Shown here piece after piece: positions 23,155 through 32,154 of a DNA stretch of 39,140 nt (positions are counted from its first letter, which is position 1; every line of letters begins with the position of its first letter). The notes under the pieces are model-generated. The model worked only from the letters and a program-made list of their open reading frames with translations, searched no databases and had not been told where the DNA came from. Both the position numbers and the translations under genes were made by a program. The stretch comes from Brachionus rotundiformis. Its lineage: Eukaryota; Rotifera; Eurotatoria; Ploima; Brachionidae. The stretch lies in contig JAESIW010000207.1 of the NCBI GenBank assembly GCA_016802295.1, positions 2,652,351 through 2,691,490 on the forward strand, written 5' to 3'.

Positions 23155-23245
23155 GCGAACGAGGCGCAGCCGTGTGAGCAGAGAATAATAACTTTAAAAA
23201 AGTCGGAATAAATTAATTAATTAAAAATAAGAAAGCGAGGCTGAT
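23155..23245 (+). repeat. GC-rich palindromic module, second copy in D
   Basis: GCGAACGAGGCGCAGCCGTG...AGAAAGCGAGGC, same direction and spacing as 2169-2265, with the second half decayed. Confidence 0.65.
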
Positions 23246-23659
23246 CCCTTTTGGGTAAAAACTTATAAGTCAAAGACAAATTAAAAATAATACTTAAATT
23301 GATAAAAATCGGTAATTCCAAATTTAGATTTGAATAATTTATCTTTGATCAAAATTTATCCCATATTTTATAAAAATTCCTTATTTTTTGCATTCAATGT
23401 CTAATCCCTTATACTTAAAAATCCCCATCAATTTTTAAAGAATTCAATTATTACTAACATTTTTTAAAATTCTTATCATTGTTCATTCTTGTTAATATTT
23501 AAACTTTATTTTAAATTAATGTGATTTTTTAAAAAAAAACCCAAATTAATATATTAATGTAAGTTGATTTATCTTTACCCAAAACTTGATAATAAGGAAT
23601 AATATTAGACATTGTGATTTAGAATAAAAACTTTGAAATTAATTTGTTTTCTTTTATTT

Positions 23660-23785
23660 TCTCCTTTTTCTTTATTATTTGTTCAGACTAGAAGTGGCCA
23701 TTTATTAATAAAGTTATTATTTTTTTCATTTAGTTTTCTTGATTATTTGTGTCATAACCACGTACCAGCAGATCCTAACAGATCC
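23660..23785 (+). repeat. Direct repeat R, copy 1
   Basis: TTCTTTATTATTTGTT..CTAGAAGTGGCCATTTATTAATAAA... followed by ATTATTTGTGTCATAACCACG..CAG. A similar sequence in the same direction is at about 25210-25332. The pair encloses the inverted Helitron fragment. Possibly ends of an unrecognised element; no LTR hallmarks seen. Confidence 0.5.
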
Positions 23786-23814
23786 GTGCAAACATATTTA
23801 TTTATTTAAGGTTT

Positions 23815-24216
23815 TTAACACAACGATAATACTTTTATAATTCATTATATTCTTTTTTTTTGAAAGATAAATCTATTGATACATAAAATTAGATAATAAT
23901 ATCGATTAAAATAAAAAAATTAATTAATACTGCGATTATGCGGTTATTATTATGTTGCAATGCTAAAAGTATATTTAATGAATAAAGAATTTTTTTTATA
24001 ATGTAATGTGGTAAATAAATTCAAGTTTTGTATTAATACTTTTTCATTAATTCAGTTGGAAAAAATGTTACAACCGACGATTGAAATTCAAAATTTATTA
24101 TCATGATATAGTTCAAAAAAAGTAAAATTTTAAATAAATTTTTACCTTGTTTATCGCTGTTATTGTTGTCAATTTGTTCGAAAAATAAACTCGAATTCGG
24201 AAGATGCTGATTAAGA
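23815..24216 (-). mobile_element. Inverted fragment of Helitron exon 2 and intron 2
   Basis: Read on the minus strand, this segment aligns with 3007-3376 of element B: first the end of exon 2 (HLPNTSLFF-like; here the donor AAG|GTAAAA is intact), then intron 2. It lies about 200 bp beyond the D leader, in the opposite orientation, so D has suffered an inversion or a second insertion. Confidence 0.75.
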
Positions 24217-25209
24217 AAAAAAAAACGATCAATGGCTCATTTTAATCAGAATTTTATGCGCTTTAATTTGATATATTAAAAATAATTTTTTTTTTTTAAA
24301 ACCTTCGAGGACATTTTAGAAAATTGGTTATTGGTCATCTGAAAGGTATGAAGCCTAAAAAAAAAATTCAGATAAGAAAAAATTTTTTAGAACTTTATTT
24401 TAGACAGTCGAAGGAACATTTCTACCAAATTTGGTTTCGATCGATCCATTGGATCATATTTTTTATTTTAATTAAAGTTTTGAACATTCTTTTTTGAACA
24501 CCCGTTACCTTATAAATAATAATTGATATCATTAAATACATAACTCCATTGTGTAATTGCTACCTTACTATTTCTTCTTTTCTCCCTGAAAAATCAGGGT
24601 TTTAAAAATATGTACCCTGTTATCCTATATTTCAATTTATTTAATTTAAATTTTCTTCTATTCTAACTTATTTTATTTTGTTTTTGTTTTTAATCTCAAA
24701 GAGCCTTAGCTCGATACAGATATACAAATAAATTAAAATTATATTAAAAATTAAATCATTTTAATTGGTATAGAGAGTATTATTTTTGGTATCATTTTTA
24801 TTTTATTTTAGGTATCAGAATAATATTATTTGATATCATTATAAAATATAAGTCTTAATTTAAAGGATTTGATTGTTTATCATTGTTTATTAAACTATTA
24901 GTAACTATCAACTATTAAATTATTAAATTATTTCGCTATTTATTTTCTCGATTAATTTATTGAATTTAATCTCATTATCTACAAAACTTGCATTTTCCAT
25001 TCGAGTATTGATGTTATTCCAGTTGATCTTTTCTATTTTGTTTCTTATTAAGCATCTTTTTTTAGTTTTTTTTTTTTTTTTTTTTTATAATTTTTATTTA
25101 ATTTAAGTTTGATAACTAGTGGTACGTGTTTGCTAAAGTTTTAAGAACTAATACTTTTCTAAAAAGGTTAGTTTTTAATGGACCCTTGTGTAAATTTTTT
25201 TTTATTCCT
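24217..25209. other. AT-rich DNA without a recognisable gene
   Basis: Long A/T runs and no open frame or splice-consistent coding pattern that I can support. Confidence 0.5.
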
Positions 25210-25332
25210 TAAAACTTAACTTTCTTTATTATCTGTTGGGCTAGAAGTGGCTATTTATTAATAAATTTATTATTTAATTAATTCTTTAATTATTTATGTT
25301 ATGAACGAGAAGCATCAGTTTCTAACAAATTC
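25210..25332 (+). repeat. Direct repeat R, copy 2
   Basis: Shares CTAGAAGTGGC(C/T)ATTTATTAATAAA and flanking sequence with 23660-23785. It ends just before the mariner-like foldback element. Confidence 0.5.
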
Positions 25333-25351
25333 GGAAAATAAGAAAGACATA

Positions 25352-26284
25352 CAGTACAATTTAAAACTGACTTGTATGCGTTCTGTTCCTCTCCTCTTCT
25401 CTTCTTCTTCCTTACCTATTCCTTGAAGATTTTCTCAATATTCTTTTTACATTCTTTTCTTTTCCTAAAAGGAAAACCTTTACTTTTTAGACCAGATAAT
25501 TACATAAAATAACATGTTTTTTTAATATGTCTTGAAAGAAGCAAAAATTTTAATTTTCAAAAATGTATCAAGTGAACTGCAAGGTTCAATTTTTAAATTC
25601 AATTTGTTCAATTTGGCGAAATTTAAATTCTATCTATTTGGGAATAGAGGTTTCTCTTAATTGCATTCTTATCAGAAACAATTTGGCAATATTTTTATTT
25701 GGAGTGTAAAAATTTAGAAGAAAAAAAATTTAAATAAAAGACCTTGTGGTTTTTCTGGGATTGTGAAGTTCATTTCAATTTGATCGTTTCAATTCAGAAA
25801 AATTTTAATAACTTTTTTACTACAAGGAATAATTTAGTTCTGTAAAATTTTTAAAGTTTTAGCAACTTTGCTTAATCCGAAAATATATTTCTGCAAAAAC
25901 TCTGCACTATACTTGCACAGTTGATTAGAATACTTTTTAGTGGCATGCAAAATGCAGAAAATTGCAGAGTATTTTGCAGACTATTTTACTGAATTAAGCA
26001 AATTTGCTTATAATTAAGCATTTTATAGAACTAAATTATCTCTCTTAGTAAAAAAGTTATTCAAGTTTTTCTGAATTGAAAAGATCGAATTGATACGAAC
26101 TTCACAACCCCGGTTTTTCTTGACCACTTTCACTCTCAAAAAACTAAAGGAAGGAAAAGAATAAGAGGGAGAAAAGGATAGCAAGAAGAAGAAGAAGAGG
26201 GGAGGAAGAAAAAAGGAAGAAGTAAAAAAGAAGAAAGGAGGAAGAAGGATATAAAAGTGTACAAGTTAGTTTTAAATTGTACTG
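25352..26284. mobile_element. Tc1/mariner-type foldback MITE
   Basis: A 933-bp non-coding element with inverted ends: CAGTACAATTTAAAACT(G/A)ACTTGTA at 25352-25376 and, inverted, at 26260-26284, with one mismatch in 25. It is flanked on both sides by TA (25350-25351 and 26285-26286), the target duplication of Tc1/mariner elements, and CAGT is a common start in that superfamily. Inside the ends are a pyrimidine-rich tract (left) and the matching purine-rich tract (right). Then come long imperfect inverted arms at about 25742-25880 and 25975-26125, and a TGCAGA-rich palindromic centre near 25925. The 68-codon frame on the minus strand is just the purine/pyrimidine tract. Confidence 0.8.
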
Positions 26285-26563
26285 TATTACAGGTTATCAC
26301 TTTAAAAAAAATTAGCTCTAATTCACTTTCTTTAATGGTCACGGTACCTAATAATATATTTAAGATTTTGACATTTTCTCTTTTTTTTCTAACGTAAATT
26401 ATTTCAATTTTTTATTGAAATGAACAAAAATAAATAAAAATTTTAATCATTACTAATTATATAAAAAATTCGAAAAAGGCCTACTAAATGCATATAAAGC
26501 TTTTCATATCCTAAATAATCAATTAAATTAATTTTAAAAAAATATATTTAATTAAATTTGTAA

Positions 26564-26981
26564 TTAACAGCAGATACAGCATGGACATAGGAAACATTCA
26601 AGACATCCACATGCAACTTTGCACAAACACAATATAATGCTTATTATGCAAACAATGAGCGCTAACACTATAATGCCGCCAATAATCGGAGCTCTTTAAA
26701 ATTAATCATTTTTCTTTGATCAAAATTTTTTAGACTTACATAATCCAAGTATTTGAACAACAAGCTTGTTCAGCTGTTTTGGCATCTGAACAGCAAATAA
26801 AGTCACATCGGGTAAACGATTGTTGTCTTGTGTCAGGAAAATTGGGAAAATAAGTGCAATTTGAGTAAGCACAAACATGCTATAGAGAAAAAAATTTGGT
26901 GAAAAAATATGCTTGATAGAACTGGTTGTTTACTTGAATCAGAATTGTGGCTAAAATACAAACAACTTTGAAAGAAAACAT
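26564..26981 (-). CDS. Small Cys-rich single-pass membrane protein (Shisa/CYYR1/WBP1-like)
   Basis: A three-exon gene of about 105 residues, too split to show as one frame. Exon 1 (26981-26934) encodes MFSFKVVCILATILIQ, a signal peptide. Exon 2 (26879-26740) encodes a secreted cysteine-rich domain with CAYSNC, RCDFICC and QACC. Exon 3 (26693-26564) encodes APIIGG, a strongly hydrophobic transmembrane helix, and then a short cytosolic tail packed with cysteines (CGCLECFLCPCCICC) that ends at TAA. All four splice sites are GT/AG, the introns are 54 and 46 bp, and the phases join exactly. The order signal peptide, six-or-more-Cys ectodomain, TM helix, Cys-rich tail is that of the Shisa-like STMC6 group (Shisa, CYYR1, WBP1/VOPP1), trafficking adaptors of animals. 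The tail could be palmitoylated. Which member it is cannot be said. It is probably a host gene rather than transposon cargo. Confidence 0.72.
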
Positions 26982-28657
26982 TTTTCGTAAAAGAAAAAAA
27001 ATTTAAAACTAAAACTTTGAGAATTTTCAATGCCAAATGTCGCCTTTATTTTAGTTTATATTTGAATAACAAAGATTTAGATAGAAAATGTCTCAAAAAA
27101 GAAAAAGAAAGAGATTTGTAAATTTTATGCGAAATTCTTTTCTTACTAAATAAGAATAAGAATATTCGAGTTTAGCTATTTTTTGATTGGAAGAATTTTC
27201 CATGTCGTAATACTTTTCTTATTTGAGAGAATTTATTTTAAATTTGACTTTATAAATAATGATTAATTGATATTTATCTTAGGTATTATATGATTATTGT
27301 TGACGCACAATTTGTCATAAAAAAATCATTAAATTAAAAAATTATTATAAAATAACATATTCTAAAAAAAGATGATTCGAATTCTATTAGTTCAATATAT
27401 TAGTAAGTAGAGAAATATTAAAATTAATTTTTGAGAATAAAAATTTTAATTTTTTTGTAAACTTAGGTTAGATAAATTTTAAATATTGCAGATGAAAATT
27501 TTAAAAATAAGTAAAGAAATTTTACTTGAAATATTTTCAAAATATTAGATTTTTTTTTCTTAAAGTTATAATATTTATATTTGCGCTTTTGTCAGAATGA
27601 TTTTTTTAAATCTTTAAATAAAAATTAAATTATGATGTGTTGTTTTTTTTTGGTTTTGAACGAATGGCAAAATCTTTTTTTTAATTAAAAAAAAAATGTT
27701 CAGATTTATTTAATGCAAGATTAAAGTCTTTTAAAATTTTTAAAAAATATCAATTTTTTTTTTAAATTAAGCATATATTTAAAAAAAATTTTTTTAAATA
27801 AATTTATTTAAAAAAGGGCTAATTACAAAATATTTATAGTACCGAAAATTATTAATTTGTTTATTTATTCACTAAAAATTAAGTCTCTGTAACCAGAAAA
27901 AGAATTTAAATTTTTTTAAGAATTTTTTTAAATTTTTACATTTTGTTTTGAAGAAAATTATAATATTAAATTACATAATTTTAAAAATATTATAAATTTA
28001 TGGCAAAGTAAAGTTTCTGATCAAATGTTCATTCTGCTCAAATGCTCAAAAACAATTAAAATGTGCATCTGAGAATATGTTTTTTTTGAAAAAAAAAAGT
28101 TTCAAAATTATAATAATCTTTAAATAATAGTGAAAATAAGCATAATTTATAAAAAAAAATTATTCAAAAATGAAATTAAATTTTTTTAATATTTTTTTTT
28201 TAATGAATTTGAAACTAAATTTCGTTTGGCCCGCATTAAATTATTCAATTTAATAATCAAAATGAATATCGAATTTTTTAATTAAGTAAACAAAAAAATA
28301 GATTTTGATTTTTAGGTTTAGGTTTAGAAAAATGCTTGCAGTAACGTCTGATTTATGAAGAAAAATTTATTGATTTGTGCATGAGAAGATATAATTAGTC
28401 GATTAACGAACACTTGATCTTTCTTGGTCAATTGAAATGTCGGTATTTGAAAAATACTAATTTTTCAATTTTTTTTTAATGTGACAACAGCTTAGATCGC
28501 AAGTTAAATTAACAGTTATATTCAAAGATTTACTATTTTTATAGTAAATTTAAGGGCATTTTTTATAGAAATAACGAAATATTAATAGAAACTTAAATTA
28601 AATTTTATTTAATTCTAAATAAATCAAATATAAATAAAATAAATAAATAAACATATC
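26982..28657. other. AT-rich intergenic DNA
   Basis: Between the membrane-protein gene and the transposase gene. Mostly A/T homopolymers; no supported gene, and I could not find a terminal inverted repeat for the neighbouring transposase gene here. Confidence 0.5.
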
Positions 28658-31600
28658 CTAAATATTTATTAATTTTTCATAAAAAATATAAGTAATTTTA
28701 TAATCTTCTCCTTGAATTTTATTCTCGTTATTTGGATTAGATTCAAAAACACATAGATTGTTTATATCATAAAAATTTAAACCATCATAAACTTTTGCAA
28801 CGAAATGATCTCTACAATGTAGTGTCATACCAATAAGAACGTATCTTAAAAATAATTAAAAATATAGAAAATTGTTAAATGTCAATAATGAGCTAACTTT
28901 AAATCGTCTATTTCAACATAGAACGGAATCTCTTCTGGTAAAAGATTGGAAATCGAGTGTGATACAATTAAAAGTATCGGGTAACCGTGGTTGAAAACCG
29001 GTTTTTGGTTTTTAATTATTAGCGAGCATGAGTTATTTCTTTAAATTTTGAGTTAAATAATGGAAAAAATTTTTTTAACAAAAAGAATTGCTACCTCTCT
29101 GTCTCAATTCCGTTAATATTAAAAATCCGTTTCGAGTTACAATGAACAACTCTTTTATGAATGTTATAATTTGTTTCTAAAATAACTTGACCATATACTT
29201 TTCTAAATTAAAGATAAAAAAACTTTTTTTTTGATAAATTTTTTTTTCTACTTTAATATAAATGACGAAGATACATCGTCTGTTTGACTATTGAATAAAC
29301 AGGAACGATTCGGACATTCACTCGACCACTTGTATGATTGAAATTTACTAAAAACTGAATAATATGAATCATACTCGGATCCAAAACAATTGTAAACAAT
29401 TTGATCTTTTTCAATTATTGTTTGTCTGATTGCTTTATTATTTCTAACCCACAAAAATCTGACAAGATTCCAGTTATTTCTGTCTAAGCAACTTTGTGTT
29501 TCTTTCAAGAATTTTTCAAAATAATTTGTTGAGTATGAATTAGAGTTATTTGAAAAATTATTTTTTTTTGAGGCAATATATGAAAATAAAATAAAATAAT
29601 CAATAGAGCAGGTATTTGTTATGGCAATTGTTTGGTCGTTGTGACGAAAAAGTGACCCATTTTGCGGCAAACATCCAAGGATGATTGATAAATTTTCAAT
29701 GCTTAAAATTTTAAAAATTTGAGTTATATTGTAATTAAATTAAAGAATCTGACAATAAAAAAATACCAATATTTAATGACTATTGATCTTAACTGCTCTG
29801 TATTCATAAATTTTGAGACATCTTTAAAATTAATTAAATACAAAAAAATTTAAATATTTTTTTGTTAGTTTACTCAAATCTGAATTGTTTTTTTCAAAAA
29901 TTGAAACAATTTGTTTTTCTATGCATTTCGTTTCACCAAAGTTTTTGGAATTCGTATAATAATACCCTTTTTTTCTGTAACGAGTAAGATTTCGTGTTTT
30001 CTTGAACATTTCTTTTTTATGTGACAAAGATTGCCTTATATTCATATTTTTTGATGATTTAGAATCCTGATAATACAAGATATATTTTGAATAAATTCGC
30101 CTATAATTAGTTCCTATAAATTGACTAGGGAAAACTTTTTCACTTTTTAGCATATTATTTTTAAGATTGTTGAACCAGTTTTCTACAGGATTATTAGAAA
30201 GTCTTGAATTACTACAAAAAGGCTCTAGCATTAGCCCGGTCCAAAGAGGAATAATATACATGTAATTTCCAACAATATCAAAAAGTTCAGGATAATAAAA
30301 ATCATTGTTGTCTTTATAATGAATTATAATAGAAATTTCTGAGGAATAATCTTTTATTTTATTCTCATAATACATATTGAAAGGGGAATTTTTTTTTATT
30401 CCTATTAAATTATCCGGCTCAAAGAAAATATCTTAAATAGTTTTAGAGTTTTGTAATAGAGTAAAAGAAAAAATAAAAGTTCTAAAAATTTTAGCATCTA
30501 ATTTCAATTTTTTAACTTTTTTAATTATCATTTTTAAAAAATGAGTTGAGCATAAGTAAACCCTAGTTTTGAGAAAGCTCTTGATTAATAATTCACTATT
30601 CGAACTTTTATCAAATATACTCTGAAAAGTTAAACTTAGATACTGATTTATTGTACACCCATTAAAAGTTTCTAGAATAGAGTTTATTAGAGCCCATGAA
30701 AAATCAACTACTATTATTGCAGCTATTTGAAACAGATTTTTTGACATCCTATTACTAATTTTATTTTTGAATGAAAAGAGATATTTAGAAATACTAGCAG
30801 ACTCATGAGAGGTAGAAATAAAATCTAAGATAGGTAATATTGTTCTGTTTTTCTTATCATGCATAACTATTGTAAATAAAAAAGGTGAATTTTGTCCTTT
30901 TTGCTCTTTCAATACTGAGCTCGTAGCATCAAAACACCACACTGGGTTGGAAAATTGAATTTTTTCCCAAATTCTGATCTTGATTAAATAAAAAAATATA
31001 TATAAAACGTTTTATTGAAATTAAACTTTTTACTTGTAAATCATTTAAAAGCAAAAAACCATATGGAAAAGCACTTATCTCTTGAACATAGCCAGTAATA
31101 TCATTCGAATAAAAGCACATTTTCCGGCAAATATTCAATGCCGCAATTGTATCTGTCAAAATATCGTTCGAAATTCTATTTGCATTTTTTTTCTCAGATT
31201 TTATTATTTTTAAAACATTCTCGTTTGTACAATTTCCTTTTAAAAAAAATTCAGGTGAATTTTAGTTCAGTACATAATAAATCTAATTTCATCAATTTTT
31301 TTCTCTTTTACTTCCTTTTTTCTTCTTCTTCTTTTCCTGCTCCTCTTCCGACAAAATGATGAAGTTAGTTTTATTATCTACTGTAAAAAAATTTAATTTT
31401 TTTTTTAAATGAGATTGTCTGCAAAATAAAAAAAAAATTATTTAATACCAAATAAAAAGTCATCTTTCAACTCCTTTTCATGATTTTCAATAATATTATT
31501 TTCAAGAACTTGACTGACTCCTTGGGCCATTAACTTCATTCCTAAATCTTGTCTAAATTCAGCAGTGTAACGCTTTTCTTTCAGTAAATGCTTGTGAATA

Positions 31601-31908
31601 CATATTCCATTTTGAATAACACACACAAAAACATCTTGATTTATTATTGGCTGCGATTCGATTTTACAATCAAAGATTACTTTGCACTCTTTTTCAATAC
31701 AAGAGTATTTAGCCGACCAGTAAGTTTTGTTATTGAACCAATTGTATATAACAGATAGCCAGCAATTCACATTAAATTTTTTTTGTAATTTATAACTCAG
31801 ATTGTCATGAAAGTCGGTTAAAAATCTTCTTCTGGTCGAAGAATTTTTGACTTTTTTTAAATGTTCATGGAATTCTTCATAACTGAAACTAATTTTTAAA
31901 AAAGACAT
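28658..31908 (-). CDS. MULE-like DDE transposase with N-terminal zinc finger and C-terminal cysteine-peptidase-like domain
   Basis: Nine exons on the minus strand: 31908-31449, 31380-31312, 31236-31034, 30978-29874, 29821-29767, 29701-29252, 29202-29095, 29038-28898, 28844-28658. All junctions are GT/AG, the phases fit, the introns are 47-75 bp, and the total is about 925 codons. Residues about 70-107 have C-X4-C-X29-H-X-H, the WRKY/GCM1/FLYWCH zinc-finger pattern common at the front of Mutator-like transposases. A lysine-rich patch follows (about 170). The catalytic-type core is FDAT (D about 261), VVDFSWALI (D about 336), LCSTH (C-x2-H about 387-390) and NNPVENWF (E about 510). The last 300 residues contain TNTCSIDYF (C about 662) and, in the final exon, YVLIGMTLHCRDHFVAKVYDG (His about 877) then FYDIN. 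These resemble the Cys and His boxes of ubiquitin-specific (C19) peptidases. One in-frame TAA (30435-30433) interrupts exon 4. No inverted termini were found. Confidence 0.75.
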
Positions 31909-32154
31909 TTTTCATAAAAATTTACTAAGCTATATTTAAAATTAAAAGGATTATTTAAATGAAAATTTTTCTTAAAAGTTTGAAATTATTACATTAAAAA
32001 AATTTCACTTTAGGGATTGGTTGATTTTTTGCAAAAAAAACATCCTTTTTTTTAAAAACAAGCATTTCATAATTTGTTCTGTTTGAATTATATTAAAAAA
32101 ATAATTTTTTGGTTCAAAAAAGATTCCTGTTTTTATATAGTGTAATTTAAAAAA
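31909..32154. promoter_or_regulatory. Divergent intergenic spacer
   Basis: A 246-bp AT-rich gap between the start of the transposase gene (minus) and the start of the zinc-finger gene (plus). It must hold one or both promoters if both are expressed. No motif identified. Confidence 0.35.

Larger units (their letters stand above)
21761..23605 (+). mobile_element. Helitron element D, 5' leader only (truncated)
   Basis: Begins with the shared 5' end right after the CTGG of C. It carries a GC-richer leader block (about 21786-22050), a palindromic module (22421-22523), a second one (23155-23245), and a final 330 bp matching the end of the B leader (about 2290-2640). Homology stops near 23605, just before where exon 1 would begin, so the element has lost its coding part or been rearranged. 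ORFs of 60-70 codons here have no support. Confidence 0.7.

Noticed and set aside
23660..25332. Direct repeat pair as LTRs of a retrotransposon
   Set aside because: No primer-binding site, polypurine tract, gag or pol between them, and no clean TG..CA ends or target duplication.
26136..26342. 68-codon minus-strand frame rich in Ser, Phe, Leu and Pro
   Set aside because: It is the translation of the purine/pyrimidine tract in the foldback MITE, low complexity only.
26833..27036. 67-codon minus-strand frame overlapping the membrane-protein gene
   Set aside because: It is in a different frame from the spliced gene, reads through its first intron, and has no motif.
31138..31359. 73-codon plus-strand frame opposite transposase exons 2-3
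   Set aside because: Antisense to well-phased exons; hydrophobic only because of poly-T runs.
28658..31908. Terminal inverted repeats for the MULE-like transposase gene
   Set aside because: Compared both flanks by eye (about 27800-28657 and 31909-32154) and found no convincing inverted match, so element borders were not called.
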